Source: Candidatus Pelagibacter sp. HIMB1321
GTDB lineage: Bacteria > Pseudomonadota > Alphaproteobacteria > Pelagibacterales > Pelagibacteraceae
Assembly: GCF_900177485.1 (NCBI RefSeq)
Contig: NZ_LT840186.1
Location: 1,178,001 to 1,242,000, forward strand
Length of the DNA stretch: 64,000 nucleotides
Direction: 5' to 3'
The notes under the pieces were generated by a model. The model had not been told where the DNA came from. It saw only the letters and a list, made by a program, of their open reading frames with translations, and ran no database searches. Position numbers and translations under genes: made by a program. This document shows positions 53,277-63,696 of the stretch, in pieces (position 1 is the stretch's first letter; each line of letters begins with the position of its first letter).

Positions 53277-54635
53277 ATGTTTGAAAATTTAACAAATAAA
53301 TTTGAAGAAATATTTTCTTCTTTAAAAAAGGCTCCATCTCTTGATGAAAAGCAAGTTGATGAAGGTTTAAGAGGAATTAGACAAGCTTTATTAGAAGCAG
53401 ATGTTTCGCTTGATGTAGCCAAAGCATTTATTGAGAAAGTAAAACCAAAAGCCTTAGGTCAAGAAATCATAAGATCTACTTCACCTGGTGATATGGTTGT
53501 TAAAATTGTTTATGATGAGCTTGTAAGCTTACTAGGCGATAGTAATGCAGATATAAATTTAAATGCAGTTCCGCCAGTTCCAATGATGCTTGTTGGACTT
53601 CAAGGGTCTGGAAAAACCACAACTACAGCAAAATTAGCTAAATTTTTAGAGTCTAATAAAAAGAAAAAAGTGATGATGGTAAGTTTGGACATTTATAGAC
53701 CAGCAGCACAAGAACAATTAAGATCTTTAGGTGAACAAAATAATATTTTAACACTACCCATCATAGAGGGCCAACAGCCTGCAGATATTTGTCAAAGAGC
53801 TATCAGTGCCGCAAGCCTTAATGGAGCAGATGTAATTCTATTTGATACTGCTGGAAGAACTCAAATTGACTTACAAATGATGAGCGAAATTAAACAAATT
53901 GAAAATATAATTAATCCTGCTGAAACAATTCTAGTCGCTGACTCACTAACAGGTCAAGTCGCAGCCTCAGTTGCAAAAGAATTTAAAAGTACAGTCAACC
54001 TATCAGGAATTATCCTAACTAGAGCAGACGGTGATGCAAGAGGTGGTGCTGCGGTAAGTATGAAATATATATCTGAAGTACCAATAAAGTTTTTAGGAAT
54101 TGGTGAAAAAATCGATAATTTTGAGGCGTTCCATCCAGAAAGGATTGCTAACAGAATTCTTGGAATGGGAGATATTGTTTCTCTTGTAGAAAAAGCCGCT
54201 CAAGACTTAGGAGAAGAGAAAATTAAACAAGCAGAGGAAAACCTTAAAAAAGGTCAATTCTCTATGGAAGATTATTTAACTCAATTAAGACAAATGAAAA
54301 AAATGGGAGGCATTGAGGGAATAATGTCTTTTATGCCTGGTGTATCAAAAATAAAATCTCAAATGGATTCAGCTGGAATTGATGAAAGCATCATTACAAA
54401 AAATGAAGCTATAATTTTATCAATGACAAAAAAAGAAAGAGAGAACCCAAAGATAATTGATGGTTCGAGAAAAAAAAGAATTGCTAATGGCTCTGGCACA
54501 GATCCAGCCACTATCAATAAATTGTTAAAGCAATTTAAAATGATGTCTGAAATGATGAAAAAGATGTCTAAAGGAAATCTGAAAGGTATGTCTGACAAAG
54601 GAATACCACCAGAGCTATTTAATCAATTAAAATAA
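53277..54635 (+). CDS. ffh: Signal recognition particle protein Ffh
   Basis: A 452-residue SRP54 GTPase with N, G and methionine-rich M domains. The ATG at 53277 is chosen because MFENLTNKFEEIF is the normal N-terminus; an upstream ATG at 53250 falls within the leader RNA. GTPase motifs GLQGSGKTTTTAKLAKFL, DTAGRTQIDLQMM, TRADGDARGGAAVS; the M domain has MFMPGV-like IMSFMPGVSKIKSQM and a Met-rich tail. Binds 4.5S RNA, not found in this window. Confidence 0.97.
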   Translation: MFENLTNKFEEIFSSLKKAPSLDEKQVDEGLRGIRQALLEADVSLDVAKAFIEKVKPKALGQEIIRSTSPGDMVVKIVYDELVSLLGDSNADINLNAVPPVPMMLVGLQGSGKTTTTAKLAKFLESNKKKKVMMVSLDIYRPAAQEQLRSLGEQNNILTLPIIEGQQPADICQRAISAASLNGADVILFDTAGRTQIDLQMMSEIKQIENIINPAETILVADSLTGQVAASVAKEFKSTVNLSGIILTRADGDARGGAAVSMKYISEVPIKFLGIGEKIDNFEAFHPERIANRILGMGDIVSLVEKAAQDLGEEKIKQAEENLKKGQFSMEDYLTQLRQMKKMGGIEGIMSFMPGVSKIKSQMDSAGIDESIITKNEAIILSMTKKERENPKIIDGSRKKRIANGSGTDPATINKLLKQFKMMSEMMKKMSKGNLKGMSDKGIPPELFNQLK

Positions 54636-54644
54636 GGAGAGACA

Positions 54645-55148
54645 ATGTTAAAACTAAGACTATCAAGAGGAGGAACTAAAAAAAGACCAGTCTATAAAGT
54701 GGTTGTTGCAGATAGTAGATTTGCAAGAGATGGAAGATTTATTGAAAAGGTTGGTTTTTTTAATCCTTTATTACCTAAAGAAAAAAAAGAAAGAGTTGGA
54801 CTTGAGGCTGAAAGAATTAAGTATTGGTTAGGCCAAGGTGCACAACCCACAACAAGAGTTGCAAGAATTTTAGGTGAAAATGATTTAATGCCTATGCCTG
54901 CTAATGGAAATAATCCTAAAAAAGCTGTTCCAAAAAAAGATAGAAAAAAAGAAGGTGAAGAAGCAGCACCAGCAGCAGAAGCTCCAAAAGAAGAAGCTCC
55001 TAAAGCAGAGGCAGCACCAGCAGTAGAAGCTCCAAAAGAAGAAGCTCCTAAAGCAGAGGCAGCGCCAGCAGCAGAAGCTCCAAAAGAAGAAGCTCCTAAA
55101 GCAGAGGCAGCACCAGCAGCAGAAGCTCCAAAAGAAGAGGGAAAATAG
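54645..55148 (+). CDS. rpsP: 30S ribosomal protein S16 with repeated acidic/alanine C-terminal tail
   Basis: Residues 1 to about 82 are normal S16 ([20 protein letters not shown] to the conserved [12 protein letters not shown]). The remaining 85 residues, unlike the family's usual 75-90 total, are built from a tandem 16-residue repeat rich in Ala, Pro, Glu and Lys ([16 protein letters not shown]). A strong AAGGAGAG Shine-Dalgarno precedes the ATG. The tail is probably disordered and may be paralogous to the L19 tail two genes downstream. Confidence 0.96.
   Translation: MLKLRLSRGGTKKRPVYKVVVADSRFARDGRFIEKVGFFNPLLPKEKKERVGLEAERIKYWLGQGAQPTTRVARILGENDLMPMPANGNNPKKAVPKKDRKKEGEEAAPAAEAPKEEAPKAEAAPAVEAPKEEAPKAEAAPAAEAPKEEAPKAEAAPAAEAPKEEGK
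54963..55139 (+). repeat. 48-bp tandem coding repeat in rpsP
   Basis: About 3.7 copies of a 48-bp unit: 54963-55010, 55011-55058, 55059-55106 and a partial 55107-55139. Copies differ by few bases, mostly single changes (GTA for GCA in unit 2, GCG for GCA in unit 3). It encodes the S16 tail and is not a CRISPR array, since there are no spacers. Confidence 0.95.
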
Positions 55149-55162
55149 TTTTATAATTTGTT

Positions 55163-55849
55163 ATGTGGCAATCTCAAATTTTTACACTTTATCCTGAATT
55201 TTTTCCGGGTCCTTTAAATAAAGGTTTGTATGGCAAGGCTCTAGAAAAAAAAATATGGAGTATAAAAGTTAATAACATTCGAGATGCTGCAAACGATAAA
55301 CATAAAACTGTAGATGATACTCCCTACGGAGGCGGTTCTGGCATGGTCTTAAAACCAGATGTTTTGGCAAACTCTTTAGATTTAAATAAAGTAGAAGGTG
55401 AAAGGATTTTTTATTTGTCTCCAAGAGGAAGAAAATTTGATCAAGCTTTTGCACAAGAATTATCTAAAGAAAAGTCAATAGCATTAATTTGTGGTCATTT
55501 TGAAGGTGTAGATGAAAGAATATTATCTACTAGAAATATAGAAGAGATAAGTATTGGAGATTATGTATTATCTGGAGGTGAAACAGCTGCATTTGTTGTG
55601 TTGGAGAGTATTCTAAGGTTGTTGCCTGGAGTATTAGGGAATGAAAAATCTGTTGATGATGAAAGCTTTCAAAATGGATTATTGGAATATCCTCAATACA
55701 CAAAACCTCAAATTTGGGAGGAAAAATCAGTGCCAGACGTGCTTTTATCGGGTGATCACAACAAAATTAAAGACTGGCGTTTATCACAATCTGAGGCTAT
55801 AACACGCGTCCGAAGACCAGATTTATGGCAAAAATATAAGAACAATTAA
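55163..55849 (+). CDS. trmD: tRNA (guanine-N1)-methyltransferase TrmD
   Basis: A 228-residue SPOUT methyltransferase that makes m1G37. Motifs: PYGGGSGMVLKPDVL, ICGHFEGVDERIL, the knot motif IGDYVLSGGETAAFVVLES, and the C-terminal SGDHNKIKDWRLSQS. The order rpsP-trmD-rplS matches the classic operon, though rimM is missing between rpsP and trmD. Confidence 0.97.
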   Translation: MWQSQIFTLYPEFFPGPLNKGLYGKALEKKIWSIKVNNIRDAANDKHKTVDDTPYGGGSGMVLKPDVLANSLDLNKVEGERIFYLSPRGRKFDQAFAQELSKEKSIALICGHFEGVDERILSTRNIEEISIGDYVLSGGETAAFVVLESILRLLPGVLGNEKSVDDESFQNGLLEYPQYTKPQIWEEKSVPDVLLSGDHNKIKDWRLSQSEAITRVRRPDLWQKYKNN

Positions 55850-55864
55850 TTGATAAATATTAAA

Positions 55865-56389
55865 ATGAAAACAATTGAAGAGATAAATAAACATAACGTA
55901 ACAAAGATTTTATCTGAAAAGAAAATCCCACAATTTTACCCAGGTGATGTTGTTAAGGTTGGAGTAAGAATTACAGAGGGAAAAAAAGAGAGAATTCAGT
56001 ACTTCGAAGGAGTTTGTATTGCAAAAAAAAATAGAGATATAAATTCTTCTTTTACTGTAAGAAAAATTTCATTTGGTGAAGGTGTTGAGAGAACATTCCC
56101 GTTATATGGTCCAGTAATTGACTCAATTAAAGTTATAAGATCTGGAAAAGTAAGAAGAGCTAAACTTTACTATTTAAGAGACAGAACTGGTAAATCAGCA
56201 AGAATTGCAGAGAAAATTAGAAAAAAAATTGGAATTGATGTTGATGTGAAACCAGAAACGGTAACAGAGGAAAATGTTGCTCCAGCAGCAGAAGCTCCTA
56301 AAGCAGAGGCAGCACCAGCAGCAGAAGCCCCAAAAGAGGAAGCTGTTAAAAACGAGCAAGCTAAAGAAAGTACTCCAGAAAAAAAATAA
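55865..56389 (+). CDS. rplS: 50S ribosomal protein L19 with repeat tail
   Basis: A 174-residue protein from the ATG at 55865; a TTG at 55850 would add five residues with poor family support. Residues 1 to about 125 are normal L19: [26 protein letters not shown], and [19 protein letters not shown]. Residues 128-174 form a tail with the same Ala/Pro/Glu/Lys repeat as S16 ([20 protein letters not shown]). Confidence 0.97.
   Translation: MKTIEEINKHNVTKILSEKKIPQFYPGDVVKVGVRITEGKKERIQYFEGVCIAKKNRDINSSFTVRKISFGEGVERTFPLYGPVIDSIKVIRSGKVRRAKLYYLRDRTGKSARIAEKIRKKIGIDVDVKPETVTEENVAPAAEAPKAEAAPAAEAPKEEAVKNEQAKESTPEKK
56279..56344 (+). repeat. Copy of the rpsP-type coding repeat in rplS
   Basis: About 66 bp nearly identical in sequence to the rpsP repeat unit, including the GCAGAGGCAGCACCAGCAGC core. 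It suggests duplication or gene conversion between the two ribosomal protein genes. Confidence 0.85.
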
Positions 56390-56400
56390 TTTTTTTTTCA

Positions 56401-57804
56401 ATGCCTACAACTCTTTACGATAAAATTTGGAACGATCATCTAGTTGATCAACAAGATGATGGCACTTCGTTATTATTTGTTGATAGACATTTAGTTCATG
56501 AAGTAACTAGTCCTCAAGCATTTGAAGGTTTAAGAAATTCTAAAAGAAAAGTAAGACATCCAGAATTAACATTAGCTGTAGCTGATCATAATGTACCAAC
56601 AACAGATCGTTCAAAAGGAATTGAAGACGAAGAATCAAAAATTCAAGTAGATACGCTAGAGGCGAATTGTAAGGAATTTGGAGTCCAACTATTTGGTATG
56701 GATGATAAAAGACAGGGTATTGTACATATAATAGGTCCTGAGCAAGGTTTTACTCAACCTGGCACAGTAATAGTTTGTGGAGATAGTCATACAGCAACAC
56801 ATGGTGCCTTTGGCTCGCTTGCATTTGGAATTGGAACATCAGAAGTAGAGCACGTTCTTGCCACTCAAACACTAGTTCAAAAAAAAGCAAAAAATTTTAG
56901 AATTAATGTGAATGGAAAACTACCTATAGGAGTAACATCAAAAGATGTCATTTTACAAATAATTGGAAAAATAGGTACTGCTGGTGGAACTGGATGTGTT
57001 ATCGAGTATGCTGGTGATCTAATCACATCTTTGAGTGTTGAACAAAGAATGACTATTTGCAATATGACTATTGAAGGTGGTGCTAGAGCAGGTCTTATAG
57101 CACCAGATCAAAAAATTTTTGATTATTTAAAAGGAAAACCAATGTCACCTAAAGGTGATAAATGGGATAAAGCAGTAGAATATTGGAAAACATTAAAAAC
57201 TGATGAAGGTGCAGTTTTTGATAAAGAAATTAATCTTGACGCAAGTGAAATATCTCCAATGATTACATGGGGAACATCACCACAAGATGTAATAACTATT
57301 GATGAAAAAGTTCCAAATCCAGATGATGAGAAGGACGAAGATAGAAAGAATTCGATTGAGAGATCATTAAATTATATGGGACTAAAGCCTAATATGTCTG
57401 CCAAGGATATTAAAATTGATAAAGTTTTTATAGGAAGTTGTACAAACGGAAGAATAGAGGATCTAAGAGAAGCTGCAAAGATTCTTAAAGATAAAAAGAT
57501 ATCCTCAAATGTGCATGCAATGGTAGTACCTGGTTCAGGTCTTGTAAAAGAACAAGCAGAACAAGAAGGCCTAGATAAAATTTTTGTTGAGTCAGGCTTT
57601 GAATGGAGAGAGCCTGGTTGTTCAATGTGTCTTGCAATGAATGCAGATAAATTAAAGCCAGAAGAAAGATGTGCTTCGACTTCAAATAGAAATTTTGAAG
57701 GTAGACAAGGTAGAGGTGGCAGAACGCATTTGGTAAGTCCAGGAATGGCTGCAGCTGCAGCAATATCTGGAAGTTTAGATGATGTTAGAAAGTATCAAAA
57801 TTAA
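56401..57804 (+). CDS. leuC: 3-isopropylmalate dehydratase large subunit
   Basis: Isomerises 2-isopropylmalate to 3-isopropylmalate with LeuD. 467 residues with 4Fe-4S cysteines in [15 protein letters not shown] and [15 protein letters not shown], plus [19 protein letters not shown]. Followed directly by leuD with no spacer. Confidence 0.97.
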   Translation: MPTTLYDKIWNDHLVDQQDDGTSLLFVDRHLVHEVTSPQAFEGLRNSKRKVRHPELTLAVADHNVPTTDRSKGIEDEESKIQVDTLEANCKEFGVQLFGMDDKRQGIVHIIGPEQGFTQPGTVIVCGDSHTATHGAFGSLAFGIGTSEVEHVLATQTLVQKKAKNFRINVNGKLPIGVTSKDVILQIIGKIGTAGGTGCVIEYAGDLITSLSVEQRMTICNMTIEGGARAGLIAPDQKIFDYLKGKPMSPKGDKWDKAVEYWKTLKTDEGAVFDKEINLDASEISPMITWGTSPQDVITIDEKVPNPDDEKDEDRKNSIERSLNYMGLKPNMSAKDIKIDKVFIGSCTNGRIEDLREAAKILKDKKISSNVHAMVVPGSGLVKEQAEQEGLDKIFVESGFEWREPGCSMCLAMNADKLKPEERCASTSNRNFEGRQGRGGRTHLVSPGMAAAAAISGSLDDVRKYQN

Positions 57805-58410
57805 ATGCAAAAATTTACAACATTAAAAAGTATACCAGCATATCTTCCTATAGTTAATATAGACACTGATATGATCATCCCAAAACAGTTTCTGAAAACA
57901 ATTAAAAGAACTGGTTTAGGAAAAAATTTATTTTTTGAAATGAGGTATGATGATCAAGGAAAAGTTATTGATAATTTTGTCTTAAATCAAGAACCTTTTA
58001 ATCAATCTAAGATTTTAATTGCAGGAAAAAATTTTGGATGTGGATCTTCAAGAGAGCACGCTCCATGGGCATTACTAGATTTTGGTATTACCTGTGTGAT
58101 TAGTTCAAGTTTTGCCGATATTTTTTATAGCAACTGTTTCAAAAATGGAATTTTACCAATCATTCTTCCTGAAGATAAAATTAAAGAAATCTCTGAGTAT
58201 GCGAATAGAAAAGAAGAAATTTCTGTAGATCTAAATGATGAAAAAATTATTTATGGAAATAATGAGGTTCAATTTAAAATAGATTCATTTAAAAAGAAAT
58301 GTTTATTAGAGGGTTTAGATGACATCGCTTTATCATTAAAAAAATCAGATAAAATTGAAAGTTTTGAGAAAAACTTGAAAGAAAAAAAACCCTGGATTTT
58401 TAATGATTAA
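57805..58410 (+). CDS. leuD: 3-isopropylmalate dehydratase small subunit
   Basis: 201 residues; swivelling domain partner of LeuC. The [15 protein letters not shown] start and the [20 protein letters not shown] block are the family markers. It overlaps leuB by eight bases. Confidence 0.97.
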   Translation: MQKFTTLKSIPAYLPIVNIDTDMIIPKQFLKTIKRTGLGKNLFFEMRYDDQGKVIDNFVLNQEPFNQSKILIAGKNFGCGSSREHAPWALLDFGITCVISSSFADIFYSNCFKNGILPIILPEDKIKEISEYANRKEEISVDLNDEKIIYGNNEVQFKIDSFKKKCLLEGLDDIALSLKKSDKIESFEKNLKEKKPWIFND

Positions 58411-59509
58411 AGTTAGAAAAAGAAAAATCCTTTTACTACCAGGTGATGGTATTGGCCCAGAAGTAATTGGAGAAGTAAAAAAAATCATTAAATGGTTTAA
58501 TGAAAAAAAATCTTTAGACTTTGAAATTGATGAAGATTTAGCAGGTGGATGCTCTTACGATAAGCATGGAACGCCAATTACTGATGAAGTTTTTTATAAA
58601 GCATTGGAAAGCGCAGTTGTTATGCTTGGTGCGGTTGGTGGTCCAAAATGGGATGATGTTGAATTCTCAAAAAAACCTGAAAGAGCTTTGTTAAAATTAA
58701 GAAAAGAGTTAAAGCTTTTCGCAAACTTAAGACCAGCAATTTGTTTTGAACAATTGGTTGATGCATCTACTCTTAAGCCAGAAGTAGTCTCTGGTCTTGA
58801 TATTATGATCGTAAGAGAGCTTACAGGTGGAATTTATTTTGGAGAACCAAGAGGTATAAAACCAATTGAAAATGGTGAAAGAAAAGGAATTAATACACAT
58901 ACATACACAACAAGTGAAATCACAAGAGTTGCAAGAGTAGCTTTTGATCTTGCAAAAAAAAGATCAAACAAAGTTACTTCTTGTGAAAAATCTAATGTAA
59001 TGGAAGCAGGACTATTATGGAAAGAAGAAGTTCAGGCGCTACATGATAGTGAATATAAAGATGTGGAGTTAAGCCATATGTTAGCTGACAATTGTGCAAT
59101 GCAACTTTTAAGAAATCCAAAACAATTTGATGTAATAGTCACAGACAATTTGTTTGGCGACATGTTGTCAGACCAAGCTTCAATGTTAACTGGTTCTCTA
59201 GGTCTTTTACCATCAGCATCTTTAGGTGCAAAAAATAAGGATGGTGAAATGAGAGCAATGTATGAACCAATTCATGGTTCAGCTCCAGATATAGCAGGCA
59301 AAGGTCTTGCTAATCCAATTGCAACTATTTTAAGTTTTGCAATGGCACTTAGATACTCACTTGATTTAGATAAAGAAGCAGATTTATTAGAAAATGCAGT
59401 ACAAAAAGTTCTTAATGATGGTCTTAGAACAAAAGATATTATGTCTGAGGGTAAAAAAGAAGTTTCAACTTCTCAAATGGGTGATGCAATTATTTCAAAA
59501 TTGCAATAA
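58403..59509 (+). CDS. leuB: 3-isopropylmalate dehydrogenase
   Basis: 368 residues; NAD-dependent oxidative decarboxylation to 4-methyl-2-oxopentanoate in leucine synthesis. [18 protein letters not shown] start, [31 protein letters not shown], and [20 protein letters not shown]. Completes leuCDB; leuA is not here. The last gene before the DMSP cluster, 26 bp upstream of it. Confidence 0.97.
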   Translation: MIKVRKRKILLLPGDGIGPEVIGEVKKIIKWFNEKKSLDFEIDEDLAGGCSYDKHGTPITDEVFYKALESAVVMLGAVGGPKWDDVEFSKKPERALLKLRKELKLFANLRPAICFEQLVDASTLKPEVVSGLDIMIVRELTGGIYFGEPRGIKPIENGERKGINTHTYTTSEITRVARVAFDLAKKRSNKVTSCEKSNVMEAGLLWKEEVQALHDSEYKDVELSHMLADNCAMQLLRNPKQFDVIVTDNLFGDMLSDQASMLTGSLGLLPSASLGAKNKDGEMRAMYEPIHGSAPDIAGKGLANPIATILSFAMALRYSLDLDKEADLLENAVQKVLNDGLRTKDIMSEGKKEVSTSQMGDAIISKLQ

Positions 59510-59535
59510 TTAACTAATTCAACTAAACTAATTTA

Positions 59536-61299
59536 ATGCCGATCTACAATGCACCAGTAGAAGATATGATGTTTCTCTTTGAAAAATTAAGAGATAACAA
59601 AAATTATAATGAAATTGAGAGATATAAAGAAGTTACTCCCGATCTTGTAAAAGATATTTTAGAGGAAGCAGCTAAGATAAATCAAAACTTAATATTGCCT
59701 CTAGCAAAAGCAGGAGATGAAAATCCTGCAGTTTTAGAAAATGGAGTTGTAAGAACTCCCCCAGGATATAAAGATGCCTACAAAAAGTATATTGAAGACG
59801 GTTGGACATCTTTATCATGCGATCCAAAGTATGGGGGTCAGGGCATGCCTAAAACTGTAAGTGCTTTTTTTGATGAAATGTTATCGTCTGCAAGTTTATC
59901 TTTTAAGCTTTATAGCGAATTAAGTATTGGCGCATATAACTGTATTAATCATCATGCAACTGACGAAATAAAAGATAAGTATTTACCAAAAATAGTAGAA
60001 GGCAAATGGAGTGGCACAATGTGTTTAACAGAGCCTGTATGTGGTACAGATTTGGGTCTACTTAAAACAAAAGCAGTTTCTCAAGCAGATGGCACTTATA
60101 AAATAAGTGGTCAAAAAATTTTTATTACTTCAGGAGATCATGATCTGACTGAAAACATTATTCATTTAGTTTTAGCAAGAGCATCAGACTCACCAGCTGG
60201 CACTAAAGGAATAAGTTTATTTTTAGTTCCAAAATTTTTGGTTAAAGAAGATGGAGTAATTGGCCCAAGAAATGGAATTTCAACAGGATCAATAGAAAAC
60301 AAGATGGGAATTAAAGGTTCTGCAACTTGTGTTTTAAACTTTGATGAGGCTACGGGATATATGATTGGTCAAAAGGATAAAGGTCTTAATGCAATGTTTA
60401 CTATGATGAATCTAGAGAGAATAGTTGTTGGAATTCAAGGATTAGGAATTTCTGAAATTGCTTATCAAAACTCTTTAGCTTATGCAAAGGAGCGTAAGCA
60501 GGGAAAAACTAACAACACTAAATCAACAAATGGCGCTGATTTCATTATAGAACATGCCGATATACGAAGATCTTTATTAAATATGAAATCTATTATTGAG
60601 GGAGAGAGAGCACTTTGTTTTTGGTTATCTCAACAAACAGAAGTAAGTCTTCATCATACAGATGAAAAAATAAAGCAAGAAGCATCCGATTATGTTTCGC
60701 TAATGACTCCTGTAGTAAAATCTCTTTTTACAGATTTGGCAGTTGAAATTACCAATGATGCTATGCAAATTCATGGTGGATATGGATATACAAAAGATCA
60801 GGGGATTGAACAGTTTTACAGGGATAATAGAATAACCCCTATTTATGAGGGAACAAATTCTGTTCAAGCGGCAGATTTAGTCTTTAGAAAACTATCTAAT
60901 AGAAATGGCAATATCATCAACAGGTTTTTAGAGATGATTAAATTAGATTGTAAGAGTGAAAATGAAAAAATTAAACCATTTACTAAAGAATTTAATTATT
61001 ACCACGAACTCTTAAGCAAATTTAGCAACTGGATTGAAGATAAGAATAAATCAGAAAAAGATGATGTTAGTGCTGCTGCTAATGATTATTTAAGAACCCT
61101 AGGTTACGTTTCAGTTGCATACGCTTGGATAAAAGTTTTAGAGGCTAGTTTTAAAAATTTTGATGAAAATAAAGAATTTTATGAAGACAAAATAAATACT
61201 GCTAAATTTTATTTTGAAAAAGTTTTACCAAGATCTGAACAACATTATAAAACAGCGATCTCCGGAAGTTCTAACATAATGAAATTTAAATTTAACTAA
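59536..61299 (+). CDS. dmdC: Acyl-CoA dehydrogenase, DmdC-like (3-methylmercaptopropionyl-CoA dehydrogenase)
   Basis: A 587-residue FAD-dependent acyl-CoA dehydrogenase of the long DmdC type with an extra C-terminal domain (about 440-587). Motifs: CLTEPVCGTDLGLLKTKAV, QIHGGYGYTKDQGIEQFYRD and the PIYEGTNSVQAADLVFRKL segment. DmdC oxidises methylmercaptopropionyl-CoA to the acryloyl form in DMSP demethylation. The assignment rests on this cluster with dmdB-like and dmdA; short- or long-chain acyl-CoA cannot be excluded from sequence alone. Confidence 0.88.
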   Translation: MPIYNAPVEDMMFLFEKLRDNKNYNEIERYKEVTPDLVKDILEEAAKINQNLILPLAKAGDENPAVLENGVVRTPPGYKDAYKKYIEDGWTSLSCDPKYGGQGMPKTVSAFFDEMLSSASLSFKLYSELSIGAYNCINHHATDEIKDKYLPKIVEGKWSGTMCLTEPVCGTDLGLLKTKAVSQADGTYKISGQKIFITSGDHDLTENIIHLVLARASDSPAGTKGISLFLVPKFLVKEDGVIGPRNGISTGSIENKMGIKGSATCVLNFDEATGYMIGQKDKGLNAMFTMMNLERIVVGIQGLGISEIAYQNSLAYAKERKQGKTNNTKSTNGADFIIEHADIRRSLLNMKSIIEGERALCFWLSQQTEVSLHHTDEKIKQEASDYVSLMTPVVKSLFTDLAVEITNDAMQIHGGYGYTKDQGIEQFYRDNRITPIYEGTNSVQAADLVFRKLSNRNGNIINRFLEMIKLDCKSENEKIKPFTKEFNYYHELLSKFSNWIEDKNKSEKDDVSAAANDYLRTLGYVSVAYAWIKVLEASFKNFDENKEFYEDKINTAKFYFEKVLPRSEQHYKTAISGSSNIMKFKFN

Positions 61300-61301
61300 T
61301 C

Positions 61302-62918
61302 ATGAACAATTACGAAATAAATTTAGATAAAAATAAAGCTAATTATGTTCCTTTAACACCACTTACCTTTTTGCAAAGAGCTAAAGATATCTATCCAAAT
61401 TATGAGGCAATTGTTTATGAGGATAGAAAATATACTTGGAGTGAAGTTTATAAAAGAGCCACAAAATTTGCTAGTGCATTAGAGAAAATAGGTGTTGGCA
61501 AGGGAGATACGGTTTCATTTTTAGCCTTTAATACGCCAGAAATTTTTGAGGCTCATTATTCTGTTCCTATGACAGGAGGTGTTCTGAACACAATCAATAT
61601 TAGATTAGATGCAAATACAATAAGTTATATTTTAAACCACAGTGAAGCAAAAGTTTTGGTTGTTGATAGACAACTTCATCATGAGGTTAAAAAAGCATTA
61701 ACCAAAGTTGATAAAAAAATTACAATCATAGACATTCACGATAAATTTGCAGATCAGTCTAAGTTAGAAAAAATTGGAGAGTTAGAATATGAAAGCTTTT
61801 TGGCAACGGGAGAAGACGATTATCAATTAAAAATGCCTGAAGATGAATGGCAATCCATTTCTTTAAGCTATACTTCTGGAACTACTGGAAACCCTAAAGG
61901 TGTTGTATATCATCATAGAGGATCATACTTGATGGCTACTGGGAGTGCAGTGGCATGGAACATGCCAAATAGACTTAACTTCTTAACTGTTGTCCCAATG
62001 TTTCATTGTAATGGATGGTGTTATCCTTGGACAGTACCAATGTTAAATGGCAGAACAATTTGTCTTAGAAATATAGACGTAAAAAAAATTTTTGAGTTAA
62101 TTGATAAATATAAAGTTACTCATTTTGGAGGAGCTCCAATAGTTTTAAATATGATAACTGGAGCACCAGAAGCTGATAGAAAAAAACTTAATCACAAAGT
62201 TCATGTTTTAACTGCAGGTGCTCCGCCACCTAGTATAATTTTTAAAAAAATGAAAGATTTAGGTTTTGAAGTAATGCATGTTTATGGATTAACAGAAACC
62301 TATGGACATGTAACTCAATGTGCATGGAATGATGAATGGAATGATTTTGATGAAGACAAGCAGAACGAAATTAAAGCAAGACAAGGTGTAAGATATCCAA
62401 ATCTTGAAGGAGCAACTATTATGGATCCTGAAACCATGAAAGAAGTACCTAAAGATGGAAAAACTATTGGTGAAATTATGCTTAGAGGTAATGTGGTAAT
62501 GAAAGGATATTTTAAAGATAAAGAGGCAACAGAAAAAGCTATGGCAGGAGGGTGGTTTCACTCTGGAGATCTAGCAGTGATGCATCCTGATGGATACATT
62601 AAGATACAAGATAGATCAAAAGATATCATCATTTCAGGTGGAGAAAATATTTCTTCTATTGAAATTGAAAATACTTTGTCAAAACATCCTTCAGTTTCAA
62701 TAGCAGCAGTTGTTGCAAAACCTGATGAAAAATGGGGTGAAGTACCTTGTGCATTTATTGAAATGGTTAAAGACAAACCTGTCACAGAAAAAGAATTGAT
62801 AGATTTTTGTAGAGAAACTTTAGCAGGCTTTAAAGTTCCAAAAGAAGTGGTTTTTTGTGAATTACCTAAAACGTCTACTGGCAAAATTCAAAAATTTGAA
62901 TTGAGAAAAAAATTTTAG
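61302..62918 (+). CDS. dmdB: Acyl-CoA ligase, DmdB-like (3-methylmercaptopropionate-CoA ligase)
   Basis: A 538-residue ANL-family ligase that activates 3-methylmercaptopropionate as its CoA ester. P-loop SYTSGTTGNPKGVVYHHRG, MHVYGLTETYGH and RSKDIIISGGENISS are visible, and the C-terminal KTSTGKIQKFELRKKF contains the catalytic Lys. It follows dmdC by two bases. Substrate assignment relies on the dmd context. Confidence 0.88.
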   Translation: MNNYEINLDKNKANYVPLTPLTFLQRAKDIYPNYEAIVYEDRKYTWSEVYKRATKFASALEKIGVGKGDTVSFLAFNTPEIFEAHYSVPMTGGVLNTINIRLDANTISYILNHSEAKVLVVDRQLHHEVKKALTKVDKKITIIDIHDKFADQSKLEKIGELEYESFLATGEDDYQLKMPEDEWQSISLSYTSGTTGNPKGVVYHHRGSYLMATGSAVAWNMPNRLNFLTVVPMFHCNGWCYPWTVPMLNGRTICLRNIDVKKIFELIDKYKVTHFGGAPIVLNMITGAPEADRKKLNHKVHVLTAGAPPPSIIFKKMKDLGFEVMHVYGLTETYGHVTQCAWNDEWNDFDEDKQNEIKARQGVRYPNLEGATIMDPETMKEVPKDGKTIGEIMLRGNVVMKGYFKDKEATEKAMAGGWFHSGDLAVMHPDGYIKIQDRSKDIIISGGENISSIEIENTLSKHPSVSIAAVVAKPDEKWGEVPCAFIEMVKDKPVTEKELIDFCRETLAGFKVPKEVVFCELPKTSTGKIQKFELRKKF

Positions 62919-62925
62919 GTGAAAA

Positions 62926-63696
62926 TTGATAATCAAAATAGACAATAAAACAGTTTATGCATCTGATGCTGGTCAGGGAGTTGATTTAGATAAAAAGACA
63001 ATAGTTTTTTTACACGGAAGTGGGTTATCCCATATAGTTTGGTCTCTTGTAGAGCAATACTTTTCAAATAAAAATTTTAATGTACTTTCAATTGATTTGC
63101 CAGGACATGGAAACTCGGAAGGACCATGTCTTAAAAGTATCGAATTAATTGCTGATTGGTTAGAAAAAGTTTTTGATCAATTAAATTTGGGTCAAATAAT
63201 ACTAATTGGACATTCTCAAGGATGCTTAGAGGCACTAGAATACTCACACAGATATAAAAAAAGATTAGAAAAAATAATTTTTATTGGAGGCTCTTATAAA
63301 ATGCCAGTCCATCAAGATTTAATTAGCTTAGCTGAAAGTGGAGATTCTGATGCGGTAAAATTAATGATGAAATGGGGTTATGAAGGTTCAAAAAAGTTTA
63401 TTGGAGGAAATCCAATTGAAAGAATTATTCAATCTCCAAGAGATATAAAAGAAATGTTAGCAGTAGATTTAATTGCATGTAATAACTATCAGAATGGTAA
63501 GGTTGCAGCAGAAGATATTAGCTGTCCTAGTTTATTCATATTTGGTCAATTAGATAAAATGGTAAACATAGAAAAGGGAAAAAAATTTTCTCATATGGTA
63601 AAAAATTCAACACAACACATCATAAATTGTGGTCATATGATTATGATTGAAAATGCTTTTGAAATGAGAGACAAGATTTCTGAATTTTTAAAATGA
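62926..63696 (+). CDS. Alpha/beta hydrolase in the DMSP cluster
   Basis: A 256-residue hydrolase starting at TTG seven bases after dmdB. Catalytic features: oxyanion HG in [13 protein letters not shown], nucleophile GHSQG in [14 protein letters not shown], Asp in FGQLDKMVN and His in [11 protein letters not shown]. The stop overlaps the dmdA start as ATGA, so translation is coupled. The substrate is unknown; position suggests a role in handling acyl-CoA thioesters or sulfur products, but this is inference. It is not MhpC-like by obvious motif. Confidence 0.87.
   Translation: MIIKIDNKTVYASDAGQGVDLDKKTIVFLHGSGLSHIVWSLVEQYFSNKNFNVLSIDLPGHGNSEGPCLKSIELIADWLEKVFDQLNLGQIILIGHSQGCLEALEYSHRYKKRLEKIIFIGGSYKMPVHQDLISLAESGDSDAVKLMMKWGYEGSKKFIGGNPIERIIQSPRDIKEMLAVDLIACNNYQNGKVAAEDISCPSLFIFGQLDKMVNIEKGKKFSHMVKNSTQHIINCGHMIMIENAFEMRDKISEFLK

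Noticed and set aside
54963..55139. CRISPR-like tandem repeat
   Set aside because: Repeats are contiguous without spacers, stay in frame and encode the S16 tail.
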